NCBI GenBank assembly: GCA_018057825.1
Contig: JAGPCY010000035.1
Location: forward strand, 1-64,000
DNA: 64,000 bases
Origin: Kofleriaceae bacterium
Lineage (GTDB): Bacteria > Myxococcota_A > Polyangia > Haliangiales > Haliangiaceae
Direction of reading: 5' to 3'
Part shown: piece by piece, positions 1-7,415 of the stretch
Numbering within the stretch: the first letter of the stretch is position 1
Layout: each line of letters starts with the position of its first letter
Notes under the pieces: model-generated
The model's database searches: none
Told to the model about the DNA's origin: nothing
The model's input: only the letters and a program-made list of their open reading frames with translations
Program-made: the position numbers and the translations under genes

Positions 1-47
1 GGGGAAGGGGGCAAGGGGGAAGGAGCAGGGGAAGGGGAAGGGGGGGC
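1..47 (+). other. G-rich tract, possible G-quadruplex
   Basis: The first 47 bases are almost only G and A, with at least six runs of four or more G separated by short AA, CAA or AGGAGCA spacers. This fits the usual G-quadruplex pattern on the plus strand. No gene covers it within the window, and 48-106 shows nothing recognisable. The tract may continue to the left of the window. Confidence 0.5.
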
Positions 48-106
48 GCTCGTCCTCGACCGGGGCGCGCGGGCCCCGTGAGAGCGGCGGCTGCGTCGCG
101 CGGGAA

Positions 107-495
<389 letters not shown>

Positions 496-515
496 AAGAT
501 CGCGGGGCGAGCGCG

Positions 516-812
516 CTACGACAGTGGTGCCGGACGGATGCTGGCGATCTGCATGCCGCTCGGCGTGGTGGTGATGATCTGCACGCGCTCGCCCGCGGCG
601 AACCGCGGCACCAGCTCGGGAGGTCCCTGGAAGTGCACGCCGGCCAGGTTGTCGACGTTGATCTCGCTGCCATCACCGTCGGTGGCCTGCTCGATCTCGA
701 GCACGATCCGCGCGACCTGCCGAGGAGCGACGCTCTGGAACTTGGCCATCGAGGCATACAGCTCGATGGACCGGATGGTCCCCACCACCCGCATGCCCGA
801 CGCGTCGCTCAT
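516..812 (-). CDS. Hypothetical protein, 98 aa
   Basis: A small soluble protein with no signal peptide or membrane segment. Alternating beta-strand-like stretches (near residues 7-17, 30-37, 48-55 and 70-80) suggest a compact beta-rich fold, possibly OB-like, but I do not recognise a family. The start was chosen at the Met 47 codons inside the longest open frame: the upstream stretch is Arg/Pro-rich shadow sequence, and this ATG is preceded by a TACACT box with six bases between. The gene reads toward hexamer array A. No partner gene is evident; the comEA-like gene ends just upstream on the same strand. Confidence 0.6.
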   Translation of the reverse strand: MSDASGMRVVGTIRSIELYASMAKFQSVAPRQVARIVLEIEQATDGDGSEINVDNLAGVHFQGPPELVPRFAAGERVQIITTTPSGMQIASIRPAPLS

Positions 813-818
813 GAGCCG

Positions 819-824
819 AGTGTA
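819..824 (-). promoter_or_regulatory. Leaderless-type -10 box (TACACT)
   Basis: On the minus strand TACACT is followed by exactly six bases (CGGCTC) and then the ATG at 812. No Shine-Dalgarno sequence is present, so transcription would begin at or next to the start codon. Confidence 0.5.
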
Positions 825-921
825 CAACGAGGCCCTGGCGCCACGGCGGCCCGGGGACGTCCGCGCAAGGGCGCAGCCTTCCCCACATGGTGGGCGTGAG
901 CGTCGGCCGGCCGCGCCGCGG

Positions 922-1341
922 TCACGGCGGGCTGGCCGACAGCGTGGTCTCACCTTTCACGTCGAGGAACCGCTCCAGCTTCTTCAGCGTCTTGGCCCCG
1001 AAGCCGCGGACCCGGCGCAGCTCGGCGACCCGCCGGAAGCCGCCGTGGCGGGTGCGGTAGTCGACGATGCGCTCGGCCTTGGCCGGCCCGACCCCGGGCA
1101 GCATCTGGAGCTGCTCGACGGTCGCGGTGTTGAGGTTCAGCTTGCCGCTGGCCGCCTTCCGCACCGCCCGCGCCTCACCGTCGGGCTCGGCCATCGCCGC
1201 GGCCACCGACGGCGGCGCCGCCCAGGCCGGCCGCGGCCGCAGCCACACCACCGCGGCCAGCGCCACCACCACCGTCAAGGCCACGGCCAGCCCCGAGCGT
1301 CCACGCGCTCGGCTCGTGTCGATTCCCGGTTCGTCGCTCAC
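922..1341 (-). CDS. comEA: ComEA-like helix-hairpin-helix DNA-binding protein
   Basis: A 139-residue protein with one N-terminal membrane segment (about residues 19-35) followed by a tandem helix-hairpin-helix module (about 67-129). The module contains [18 protein letters not shown] and a second hairpin at [13 protein letters not shown]. In competent bacteria ComEA is a membrane-anchored receptor for incoming DNA. In many other bacteria the same short form occurs without other competence genes, so a DNA-uptake role is inferred only from the family. The start is GTG with a strong AGGAGGA ribosome site. The gene lies downstream of the small gene at 1415-1675 and is probably co-transcribed with it. 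Confidence 0.85.
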   Translation of the reverse strand: MSDEPGIDTSRARGRSGLAVALTVVVALAAVVWLRPRPAWAAPPSVAAAMAEPDGEARAVRKAASGKLNLNTATVEQLQMLPGVGPAKAERIVDYRTRHGGFRRVAELRRVRGFGAKTLKKLERFLDVKGETTLSASPP

Positions 1342-1414
1342 TCGCTCCTCCTGTCATCCAGAGTTCGGGGCCCTCGCGGCCGCGACCGAACGCCGCGGCC
1401 GCGCGATCGCGCGG

Positions 1415-1675
1415 TCAGAACGGCAGCTCGTCGCGGGACCGCGGCGGCGCCCCGTCGTCGCGGCGCCGGCCCTTGGGCGCGAGGTCCTCCTCGTCCATCT
1501 CGCGGAGCTGCAGCTTCTGGTTGGTCGGCAGCGCGTCGAGGTACAGGTTGATCGACAGGTCCTTGTTGGGGAACCCGGTGCCGACCCGCATCCAGAAGGT
1601 CGAGCCGTCCTTGCGCTCGATCGGGCACATCACCTTGAACATGCGGGACTTGTTGGTCGCGGTCGAGACACTCAT
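1415..1675 (-). CDS. Small hypothetical protein, 86 aa
   Basis: A small protein with an ordered N-terminal beta-rich part (motifs CPIERKDGSTFW and NLYLDALPTN) and a charged, disordered tail ending in DELPF. I do not name a function. Its layout, a compact beta core plus a short acidic tail ending in Leu-Pro-Phe, is reminiscent of single-stranded-DNA-binding proteins, but the core does not match SSB that I can see. The chosen ATG is preceded by GAGAGG about ten bases upstream; two upstream ATGs would add up to 13 residues. A striking pair of palindromes at 1762-1798 lies in its upstream region. The comEA-like gene follows in the same direction. Confidence 0.6.
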   Translation of the reverse strand: MSVSTATNKSRMFKVMCPIERKDGSTFWMRVGTGFPNKDLSINLYLDALPTNQKLQLREMDEEDLAPKGRRRDDGAPPRSRDELPF

Positions 1676-1761
1676 CGTCATCATCCTCTCGGGTTGAAAC
1701 GTCCGTCGCCGCACTGATCACGATGCGTGCCAGCCGCAAGCCCGCGATCGCCCGCGCGCCG

Positions 1762-1798
1762 TGTCCGAAGTCCGGACATGACGTCCGAATTTCGGACA
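1762..1798. promoter_or_regulatory. Two tandem 17-bp palindromes, 20 bp apart
   Basis: Position 1762-1778 reads TGTCCGAAGTCCGGACA, and 1782-1798 reads CGTCCGAATTTCGGACA. Each is an inverted repeat with arms GTCCG and CGGAC, and their starts are exactly 20 bases (about two helical turns) apart. They lie upstream of the minus-strand gene at 1415-1675 and downstream of the lipoprotein gene at 1868-2827. The pattern fits two cooperative operator sites for a dimeric repressor or activator; which one is unknown. Confidence 0.55.
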
Positions 1799-1867
1799 GA
1801 ACGGCCGGCCGGCCGGACAGCCGACCGTCCGCCGCCGTGGACGGAATCGGACGCCGCCCGATCGCGG

Positions 1868-2827
1868 TCAGGGCGCCAGGGTCAGGGCGAGCTTGACCAG
1901 CCCGAGCCGCCCGACCGTCACCTCGCGGGTGGCGGTCACGGGCGACGACCACCGCGGAGACTCGCCGTCGATCCCCAGCGCCAGCGGCGGGTGCCAGATC
2001 GCGAGCAGGTAGCGGCCGGGCGGCACCAGGTCGAGCGCGAAGCGCCCGGCGTCGTCGGTGACGGCGTAGTACGGGTGCGGCGCCGCGATCACCCAGGCCG
2101 GCGCCAGATCGTGCGCCAGATCGTGGGCCCCGACCCGCACCGGGCCGGTGCGATCGGCGGCGACCTCGAGGCGACCGCCTGCCGACATCGGGTAGGTCGC
2201 GTCGCCGATCGTCATCACGATCGTCGCCGTCCGCCGGTTGTCGATCGCGATCGTCGTCGGCGGCGGGCCGACCACCTGGACCGACGGGGTGAGCGCGCAT
2301 GGCCCGGCGGTCACCGCGCCGGAGGCGGACAGCGGTTCGAGGCGCCCAGTCTCGATGCCGACGAGCGAGACGACGGCTCCGACCACCGGAGCGCCAGCGC
2401 GGGCGACCGCGGCCTGGCCACACCCGCGCGGCCAGCGCACGCCGCCGTCGGCGGTCCAGGTCACCCGGCCCTCGATCGCGCCGGGATCGCCGAGCGCCTC
2501 GACCTCATACGGCTCCGCGGCCGACGGCGGCCCGGTCCAGCCATCGCCGATCCCGGGCAGGACGTCGAGGAGGCCGCCGTAGCGGTCGCCGCCGTAGCCG
2601 AACCCGGCGTAGCCGAAGCCGCCGAACCCGGCCAGCGGATCGCTGTCGCTCGACTCGAGGGCGGTGAGCTCGCGGCGGTCGCTGTCGGCGCCGCCGTACT
2701 CGAGCTTGGCCGACAACCGCGCGAGGTCACCGACGCCGTCGTCGGCCAGGGATCCGGCGGGCGCCAACGGCGGCGCGCTGGGCGAGCCACAACCGGCGGC
2801 GACCAGGGCGACGACCAGGAGGCGCAC
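1868..2827 (-). CDS. Lipoprotein with carboxypeptidase-regulatory-like domain
   Basis: A 319-residue predicted lipoprotein. The GTG start is followed by a short hydrophobic signal ending in a lipobox (VAAGC, Cys13). The middle is Gly/Phe/Tyr-rich and low in complexity (about residues 60-85). The C-terminal part has two pieces resembling carboxypeptidase-regulatory/transthyretin-like beta-sandwiches: one starting at AIEGRVTW, and one around residues 260-310 containing the typical DDAGRFALDLVPPGRYLL. Such domains usually mediate binding on extracytoplasmic proteins. The start is supported by the signal peptide and by CATCCT six bases upstream. It lies directly downstream of the TonB-like gene at 2866-4512, with 38 bases between. 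Confidence 0.75.
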   Translation of the reverse strand: MRLLVVALVAAGCGSPSAPPLAPAGSLADDGVGDLARLSAKLEYGGADSDRRELTALESSDSDPLAGFGGFGYAGFGYGGDRYGGLLDVLPGIGDGWTGPPSAAEPYEVEALGDPGAIEGRVTWTADGGVRWPRGCGQAAVARAGAPVVGAVVSLVGIETGRLEPLSASGAVTAGPCALTPSVQVVGPPPTTIAIDNRRTATIVMTIGDATYPMSAGGRLEVAADRTGPVRVGAHDLAHDLAPAWVIAAPHPYYAVTDDAGRFALDLVPPGRYLLAIWHPPLALGIDGESPRWSSPVTATREVTVGRLGLVKLALTLAP

Positions 2828-2833
2828 GCCGAG

Positions 2834-2839
2834 AGGATG
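2834..2839 (-). promoter_or_regulatory. Leaderless-type -10 box (CATCCT)
   Basis: CATCCT on the minus strand, six bases (CTCGGC), then the GTG at 2827. This would give the lipoprotein gene its own promoter in addition to any readthrough from 2866-4512. Confidence 0.35.
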
Positions 2840-2865
2840 CCGCGCCCGGGCCGCGCCTTCAACCG

Positions 2866-4512
2866 TCACGGCGGTGGGCTGCCGGCCCGGGTGAAGTAGG
2901 TCTCGACCAGGGTCGCGACCACCACCAAGAGCTCGCGGGCGTCGCGGGTGCTGATCGAGGTCTCGATCGCCAATCGGCGACCGGTGCGGTGGATGCTCAG
3001 GTTCTTGATCGCGTTCAGGACCCCGATGCGGCCCAGCGCGAACGCGGTGAAGCGGTCGCCGAGCAGCTCGTCGCGCAGGCGGGCGATCAGATCGTGGGCG
3101 GTGGCCGCGGCCGCTTCGTCCGGAAACCGGACGTGACCTCCGACCAGGAAGCCGGTCGCGGCCAGCTCGAGCGTGACGGTGGCCCGATCCGGCCCCGGCA
3201 GATCGCCGCCGCTGCCGTAGGGGATGGGCAGGCGGGCCGGGAACACCCCGGCGGCGGTCGCCATCACCACCGGTCCGGTCGGCTCGCCGGCCTCGGCCTC
3301 GATCAGCGCGACCTGGTCGAGCCAGGCCGGCAGGGCCGCCAGCGGCGCCTCGACGTCGAGGGGCCCGGCCCGGGGCGCCAGGAGGCCCCCGAGATCGGCC
3401 GGCTGGGCCAGCGCGGTCCAGCCCAGCTTCCACTGCAGGAACACCCGGCGATCCCCGGCGAACACCCGCGGCGACGGCGCCCGTCGGCCCAGCGCGCCGC
3501 CGGCCACCGCGGTCCAGGCCACCGGCGCATCGGGCGCATCGACCAGATCGCGCAGCGCCGCCGGCGTCGCGCGACCGCGCACCACCAAGGTGGTCGCGGT
3601 GGCGTCCCGGGGCCGCGGCGTCGAGATCGCCAGGGTCTCGAAGGTCTCGGTGAGCTTGACGCCGCTGTCGCCGACCAAGGATTGGTAATCGGGCATCGGC
3701 CCGAAGATCGCGTCGACCCGCGGCGCCCACTCGGTGTCGCGCAGGCGATCGAGCCGGACCAGCACGCTGACCTGATGACCGTGGGGGAAGAACCGCCGCA
3801 GGTCGGCCCCGGCGCCGGTCGACGGCCGGGCCGCGCGCGAGCCGGTCGGATCGGCGCCGCCCGCGACCACGGTCCCGCCATCGTCGGTGCCAGCGCCGCC
3901 CACCCCGCCGTCGCCCACCGGGCCGGTCGCGGTCGCGACCGCCCCGCCCGCGTCGCGCGCACCGCCGTCGTCGACGGTCGCGGCGACCAGGGCGCCATCG
4001 TCGCCAGGCCCACCGTCGTCGACCGCCGCGACCAGCGGCGCGTCGAGCCCGCCGTCGTCGCCGCCGTCGAGCCCACCGTCGAGCCCACCGTCGAGCCCGC
4101 CGTCGTCACCGCCGTCCAGCCCGGCGTCCGGGCGCCGGCGCCGGGCGTCGGGCGGCGGCCCGGCGTCGACCACCTCGGCGTCGGCCATGCCGGCGTCGGC
4201 CAGGCCAACGCCGGCCACCGGGGGCGGCGGCGCCGGGGGTGGCCCCTCGGCCGGCTCGACGGTGGCCGGGGTCGGCGGCGGGGCCGGCGCCGGCTCGACC
4301 TCGGGCGCCAGCTCGGTGGCCAGGCGAGGGGCCGGCGCCAGATCGACCGCGAAGATCGGCGGCTGGCGCGGCGGCCGCCCGCGACCGCCCTGCCCCAGGC
4401 CCCACAGCGCCACGGCGTGGACGGCGATCGACGCCACCACGGCGGCGCGCCGCACCGAGCGGCTGGGTTTCGGGCGAGGCGACACCACGAGGCTCCGCCT
4501 CGGCAGTAGCAT
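2866..4512 (-). CDS. TonB-like N-terminal anchor with Pro/Asp-rich linker and unknown C-terminal domain
   Basis: A 548-residue protein. Residues 21-40 form a single membrane segment with the Ser-x3-His signature (S28, H32) that TonB uses to contact ExbB/ExbD. After it come a Pro-rich stretch (about 65-95) and an Asp/Gly-rich linker encoded by short tandem repeats (4046-4122). The C-terminal 300 residues are globular and unrecognised, not a TonB C-terminal domain. I infer an inner-membrane-anchored periplasmic protein that may use the ExbB/ExbD motor. The ATG at 4512 lies only six bases from the divergent ATG at 4519. GTG codons at 4488 or 4485, preceded by GAGGCGGAG, are possible alternative starts. 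Confidence 0.65.
   Translation of the reverse strand: MLLPRRSLVVSPRPKPSRSVRRAAVVASIAVHAVALWGLGQGGRGRPPRQPPIFAVDLAPAPRLATELAPEVEPAPAPPPTPATVEPAEGPPPAPPPPVAGVGLADAGMADAEVVDAGPPPDARRRRPDAGLDGGDDGGLDGGLDGGLDGGDDGGLDAPLVAAVDDGGPGDDGALVAATVDDGGARDAGGAVATATGPVGDGGVGGAGTDDGGTVVAGGADPTGSRAARPSTGAGADLRRFFPHGHQVSVLVRLDRLRDTEWAPRVDAIFGPMPDYQSLVGDSGVKLTETFETLAISTPRPRDATATTLVVRGRATPAALRDLVDAPDAPVAWTAVAGGALGRRAPSPRVFAGDRRVFLQWKLGWTALAQPADLGGLLAPRAGPLDVEAPLAALPAWLDQVALIEAEAGEPTGPVVMATAAGVFPARLPIPYGSGGDLPGPDRATVTLELAATGFLVGGHVRFPDEAAAATAHDLIARLRDELLGDRFTAFALGRIGVLNAIKNLSIHRTGRRLAIETSISTRDARELLVVVATLVETYFTRAGSPPP
4046..4122 (-). repeat. 12-bp coding repeat (Gly-Leu-Asp-Gly units)
   Basis: Tandem copies of CCACCGTCGAGC and its CCGCCGTCGTCA-type variant, read on the minus strand as GLDGGLDGG and DDGG within the linker of the gene at 2866-4512. 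The in-frame unit lets copy number vary without frameshift. Confidence 0.7.
4507..4512 (+). promoter_or_regulatory. Leaderless-type -10 box (TAGCAT)
   Basis: TAGCAT is followed by TGCGCC and then the ATG at 4519. The hexamer overlaps the ATG of the divergent gene starting at 4512, so the two genes could not be fired at the same moment if both starts are correct. Confidence 0.5.
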
Positions 4513-4518
4513 TGCGCC

Positions 4519-5049
4519 ATGGTCGAGTCCAGGCGCGACGCCGACGCCGCCACCCGGGCGCTGTCGGACGACGAACGCGCGTACATCGCCGCCGCCCGCG
4601 ACCTGACGTTCACGTTGTACGAGGGCGTCCGGACCCCACACCGGAGCTGCGGCATCGCGCTGGCCGAGACCTTCGGCCGGGCCACCGCGCCGTACCAGGT
4701 GTTGCGCCGCGGCGGGATCACCGGCGCTGGCCCGTGCGGCGCGCTGCGCGCCGGCGAGCACATCCTCGGCGAGCTGCTCGGCGATCCCGATCCGACGGCC
4801 GCGGTGACCCCGGCCTTGCGCGCCGCGATCACCTGGTATCAGGGCGCGTGCGCCGCGATCGATCGCGGCGGCGCCCCCGACGTGATCTGCGCCAACCTGG
4901 TGCGGCCCCACGGCGACTTCGCCGGGCCGGCCCGGGTCCAGTTCTGCACCCACCTGGCGGCCCAGGCCGCCGCCCTGACCGCCGAGGCCCTGTGCCGGTT
5001 CGCCCCGGCCGCGGTCCGCCCGCCCCTGGCCATCCTCGAGGAGCCCTGA
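4519..5049 (+). CDS. Putative C_GCAxxG_C_C-family redox protein
   Basis: A 176-residue soluble protein rich in conserved-looking cysteines: Cys44 in [12 protein letters not shown], Cys73 in GPCGALRAG, and further Cys at about 113, 128 and 145. Spaced Cys with a CGAL-x-AG motif after a glycine-rich turn resemble the C_GCAxxG_C_C family of putative redox-active proteins, which are often linked to metal or electron-transfer metabolism. This assignment is tentative, and no metal ligand set is proven. The stop codon overlaps the start of the next gene by one base (TGATG), so the two are translationally coupled and probably work together. Confidence 0.5.
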   Translation: MVESRRDADAATRALSDDERAYIAAARDLTFTLYEGVRTPHRSCGIALAETFGRATAPYQVLRRGGITGAGPCGALRAGEHILGELLGDPDPTAAVTPALRAAITWYQGACAAIDRGGAPDVICANLVRPHGDFAGPARVQFCTHLAAQAAALTAEALCRFAPAAVRPPLAILEEP

Positions 5050-5444
5050 TGCCGCTCAAGAAAGAAGTCGTCACCGCGGTGGTCGCCGACGCGTCGCGCG
5101 AGATGAAGGATCCCAACTACGCCGCGGTCCTGGTCGGCGGCTTCGTCCAAGGCCAGCCGGCGATCACCGCCTACGTCAGCGCCCACGACGCCGAGCTGGG
5201 CGGCGCCGACGCCATCGTCAACGTGATCTTCCACGCCGCGCTGATCGCGCAGTGCTACCAGCGCGCCGCCGGCCGAGGCCCGCGGGCGGCGTCGTTCGAC
5301 GATCTCGACCGGGCCAGCGGCGGCGACAGCCTGGCCCTCCTGGCCCAGGTCCAGCCCTACCTGCACGGCTTCATCGACGAGAACGTGGCCCACCCCGAGG
5401 CCAAGCGGATCCTCGCGCTGATCGCCCTGGCGCTCGATCGCTGA
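5049..5444 (+). CDS. Hypothetical protein, 131 aa, coupled to upstream gene
   Basis: A soluble alpha/beta protein with no signal peptide. The start ATG shares a base with the stop of the preceding gene. The first third is amphipathic ([16 protein letters not shown]); the middle contains a beta-rich [14 protein letters not shown] segment, and a helical part follows. I do not recognise a family. The coupling suggests it assists, or forms a complex with, the Cys-rich protein at 4519-5049. Confidence 0.6.
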   Translation: MPLKKEVVTAVVADASREMKDPNYAAVLVGGFVQGQPAITAYVSAHDAELGGADAIVNVIFHAALIAQCYQRAAGRGPRAASFDDLDRASGGDSLALLAQVQPYLHGFIDENVAHPEAKRILALIALALDR

Positions 5445-5473
5445 CCGCACCGAGCCGTGCTACCAACGGCCCC

Positions 5474-5989
5474 ATGGCGAATCCGACCGCGACCTTCGAG
5501 ACCTCGCTCGGCACCTTCACCGCCGAGATCTACGTCGACCAGATGCCGCTCACCGCCGGCAACTTCATCAAGCTGGCGCAGAGCGGCTTCTACGACGGCC
5601 TGCACTTCCACCGGGTCATCAAGAACTTCATGATCCAGTTCGGCTGCGAGTTCTCCAAGGACCCGAACAGCCCGCGCGCCGGCACCGGCAACTCGCCGCT
5701 CGGCCGCATCGCCGACGAGCACCCGCCGGCCCACAAGCTGTCCAACGAGCCCGGCACCCTGTCGATGGCCAACACCGGCGCGCCCAACTCCGGCGGCGCG
5801 CAGTTCTTCATCAACACCGTCCACAACGCCTACCTCGACTGGTTCACCCCCGGGCAGTCCAAGCACCCGGTGTTCGGCAAGATCACGAGCGGCATGGACG
5901 TGGTGAAGAAGATCGAGACCACCCCGACCGCCCGCGGCGACCGCCCGACCACCCCGGTCAAGATGATCAAGGTCACCGTCTCGGCCTAG
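5474..5989 (+). CDS. Peptidyl-prolyl cis-trans isomerase, cyclophilin type
   Basis: A 171-residue cyclophilin without a signal peptide, so cytoplasmic. It catalyses cis-trans isomerisation of X-Pro bonds. Visible hallmarks are [11 protein letters not shown] (catalytic Arg and the Phe-Met pair), [20 protein letters not shown], and the C-terminal region with [14 protein letters not shown]. Length is normal for PpiB. The ATG at 5474 follows TACCAA with a seven-base gap, so it probably has its own transcript although it lies 29 bases after the preceding gene. Hexamer array B starts 12 bases after its stop codon. Confidence 0.93.
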   Translation: MANPTATFETSLGTFTAEIYVDQMPLTAGNFIKLAQSGFYDGLHFHRVIKNFMIQFGCEFSKDPNSPRAGTGNSPLGRIADEHPPAHKLSNEPGTLSMANTGAPNSGGAQFFINTVHNAYLDWFTPGQSKHPVFGKITSGMDVVKKIETTPTARGDRPTTPVKMIKVTVSA

Positions 5990-6000
5990 CGCGAACGAGT

Positions 6001-6170
6001 CCACCTCGGCCTCGGACTCGGTCTCCGACTCGGACTCGGCCTCCGACTCGGACTCGGTCTCGGCCTCGGCCTCGGCCTCCGACGCCGACTCGGCCTCGGT
6101 CTCGGCCTCGGCCTCCGACTCGGTCTCGGTCTCGGTCTCCGACTCGGCCTCCGCCTCCGCCTCGGCCTCG
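6001..6170 (-). repeat. Hexamer array B (GARNCC), minus strand
   Basis: Reads on the plus strand as CTCGGN/CTCCGN units, that is GAG-N-CC on the minus strand, with GAGNCC and GGAGNC variants interleaved. It fills the gap between the stop codons of the convergent cyclophilin (5989) and hipA (6201) genes. It is the left member of the same-orientation pair that brackets the DUF262-HipA operon. Confidence 0.9.
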
Positions 6171-6200
6171 CGGGCGGACACTACCAAATCGGCATGGGTC

Positions 6201-7415
6201 CTAGATGCGGGGTTGCTGCGCCCGCAAGAGCGGCACCTTGCTCCAGTGGCGGCCAAGGGCCTCCCGGTATCCCACCGTGACGTTGGGATGGTCCCGCAGC
6301 TCACGCCACACTGTCGCCGCCTGGGCCACCGTGGACGCCGCGAGGTCAGCCGTCCGATCGGGATCGTTGCCCAGGCGCCGCGCCAGCTCGCGAAAGTGCC
6401 GGAGATCGAGCTCGGCAAAGTGCTTGGTCCCGTCGAGCTTGAGCGCCAGCTCGCGACCGAACTGCGGCCACTGACCGGTGAACACCTGATCGTACAGCGG
6501 GGTCAACGCGGCGCGGATCCCGTCGGGGTACAGCACCGACCAGTTCTTGGTGTGAGCGTCGTCGTTGCCCGAGGCCGCGATGAACGCGAGCCGCCGGATC
6601 ACCTCGTCGTAGGCCTCGGGTCCGACGATGGCCATCGCCAAGCGGGTGAGCTTGTCGTAGGTCAGGTCATCGTACTTCTTGTCGGGGCGGCGCCCGACGA
6701 TCTGCTGGAAGTCCTCCTGGTGGATCCGGCGCCCGTCGGGCGTCCGATCGTAGCGGGCGATCAAGAACACCAGCCCGTCGACCTCGCCGTCGTGCGGCAC
6801 GTCGACGAGGTCAGTCAGCGGCCGCAACTCGGTGGCTGGGACGTCGAAGCCCAGGCGTCGCGCCCACTCCATCGTGACCCACTCGTTGGCCGCCAGCTCG
6901 GGGTACTGGGCGTAGGAGATCTTGGCGATCCAGGCGCCCCGTTCGCCAGCTCCCGGCAGGTGAAACCGGTCGGCCCCCCGCACCAGCGAGAACTTGAGCT
7001 GCACCCCGGCCAGCGAGAAGCGCAGGCCCGCGGACTCCGCGGAGGATGGCTCCACCGGCGGCCGCGCGGCGGGCTCGCCGCCTTCCGCCTCGATCGTCAA
7101 CGCGCCAGGGAGATCCTGCCCGACGGCGCACAGGAATCCGAGGTCATCGCCGAGGTCGAGGCCGAGCCGGTCGGCAACGCGGCTCCGCAGGTCGCCCTCG
7201 GGGATGAGGTTGGCGAAGAACGGCGGCGCGAGCCCGGGACGGTCCCCGCGCTGGACGTCCTTGCGATCGTCCTCGAACCACTGCCCCAGCACGGGCCGCG
7301 GCCGGCTCGCGCGGTAGGCGGGATCGACGCGGAACTCGATCCACGCCTGGGCGTCCTCGACCAGATGCCCGACGACGACCTCGCCCAGCTTGACCAGGGC
7401 GCGCCGCCCGGTCAT
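6201..7415 (-). CDS. hipA: HipA-family serine/threonine kinase
   Basis: A 404-residue HipA-like kinase. Motifs in order: a HipA N1-like beta region (residues 1-105), the P-loop-like [11 protein letters not shown] (134-144), the EDFQQIVGR segment (234-242), the catalytic NDDAHTKN (284-291) and the metal-binding PLYD (306-309). All residues needed for phosphotransfer appear present. E. coli HipA phosphorylates glutamyl-tRNA synthetase and induces dormancy; other HipA-type kinases hit other translation factors. The ATG at 7415 overlaps the TGA of the upstream DUF262 gene (ATGA), so the two are coupled. No HipB-like helix-turn-helix antitoxin is present. The start was chosen by the overlap and by the N-terminal beta-strand. 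Confidence 0.92.
   Translation of the reverse strand: MTGRRALVKLGEVVVGHLVEDAQAWIEFRVDPAYRASRPRPVLGQWFEDDRKDVQRGDRPGLAPPFFANLIPEGDLRSRVADRLGLDLGDDLGFLCAVGQDLPGALTIEAEGGEPAARPPVEPSSAESAGLRFSLAGVQLKFSLVRGADRFHLPGAGERGAWIAKISYAQYPELAANEWVTMEWARRLGFDVPATELRPLTDLVDVPHDGEVDGLVFLIARYDRTPDGRRIHQEDFQQIVGRRPDKKYDDLTYDKLTRLAMAIVGPEAYDEVIRRLAFIAASGNDDAHTKNWSVLYPDGIRAALTPLYDQVFTGQWPQFGRELALKLDGTKHFAELDLRHFRELARRLGNDPDRTADLAASTVAQAATVWRELRDHPNVTVGYREALGRHWSKVPLLRAQQPRI

Noticed and set aside
1415-1675. Single-stranded DNA-binding protein (SSB)
   Set aside because: The acidic tail ending in Leu-Pro-Phe is suggestive, but the core is too short and lacks the OB-fold pattern of SSB.
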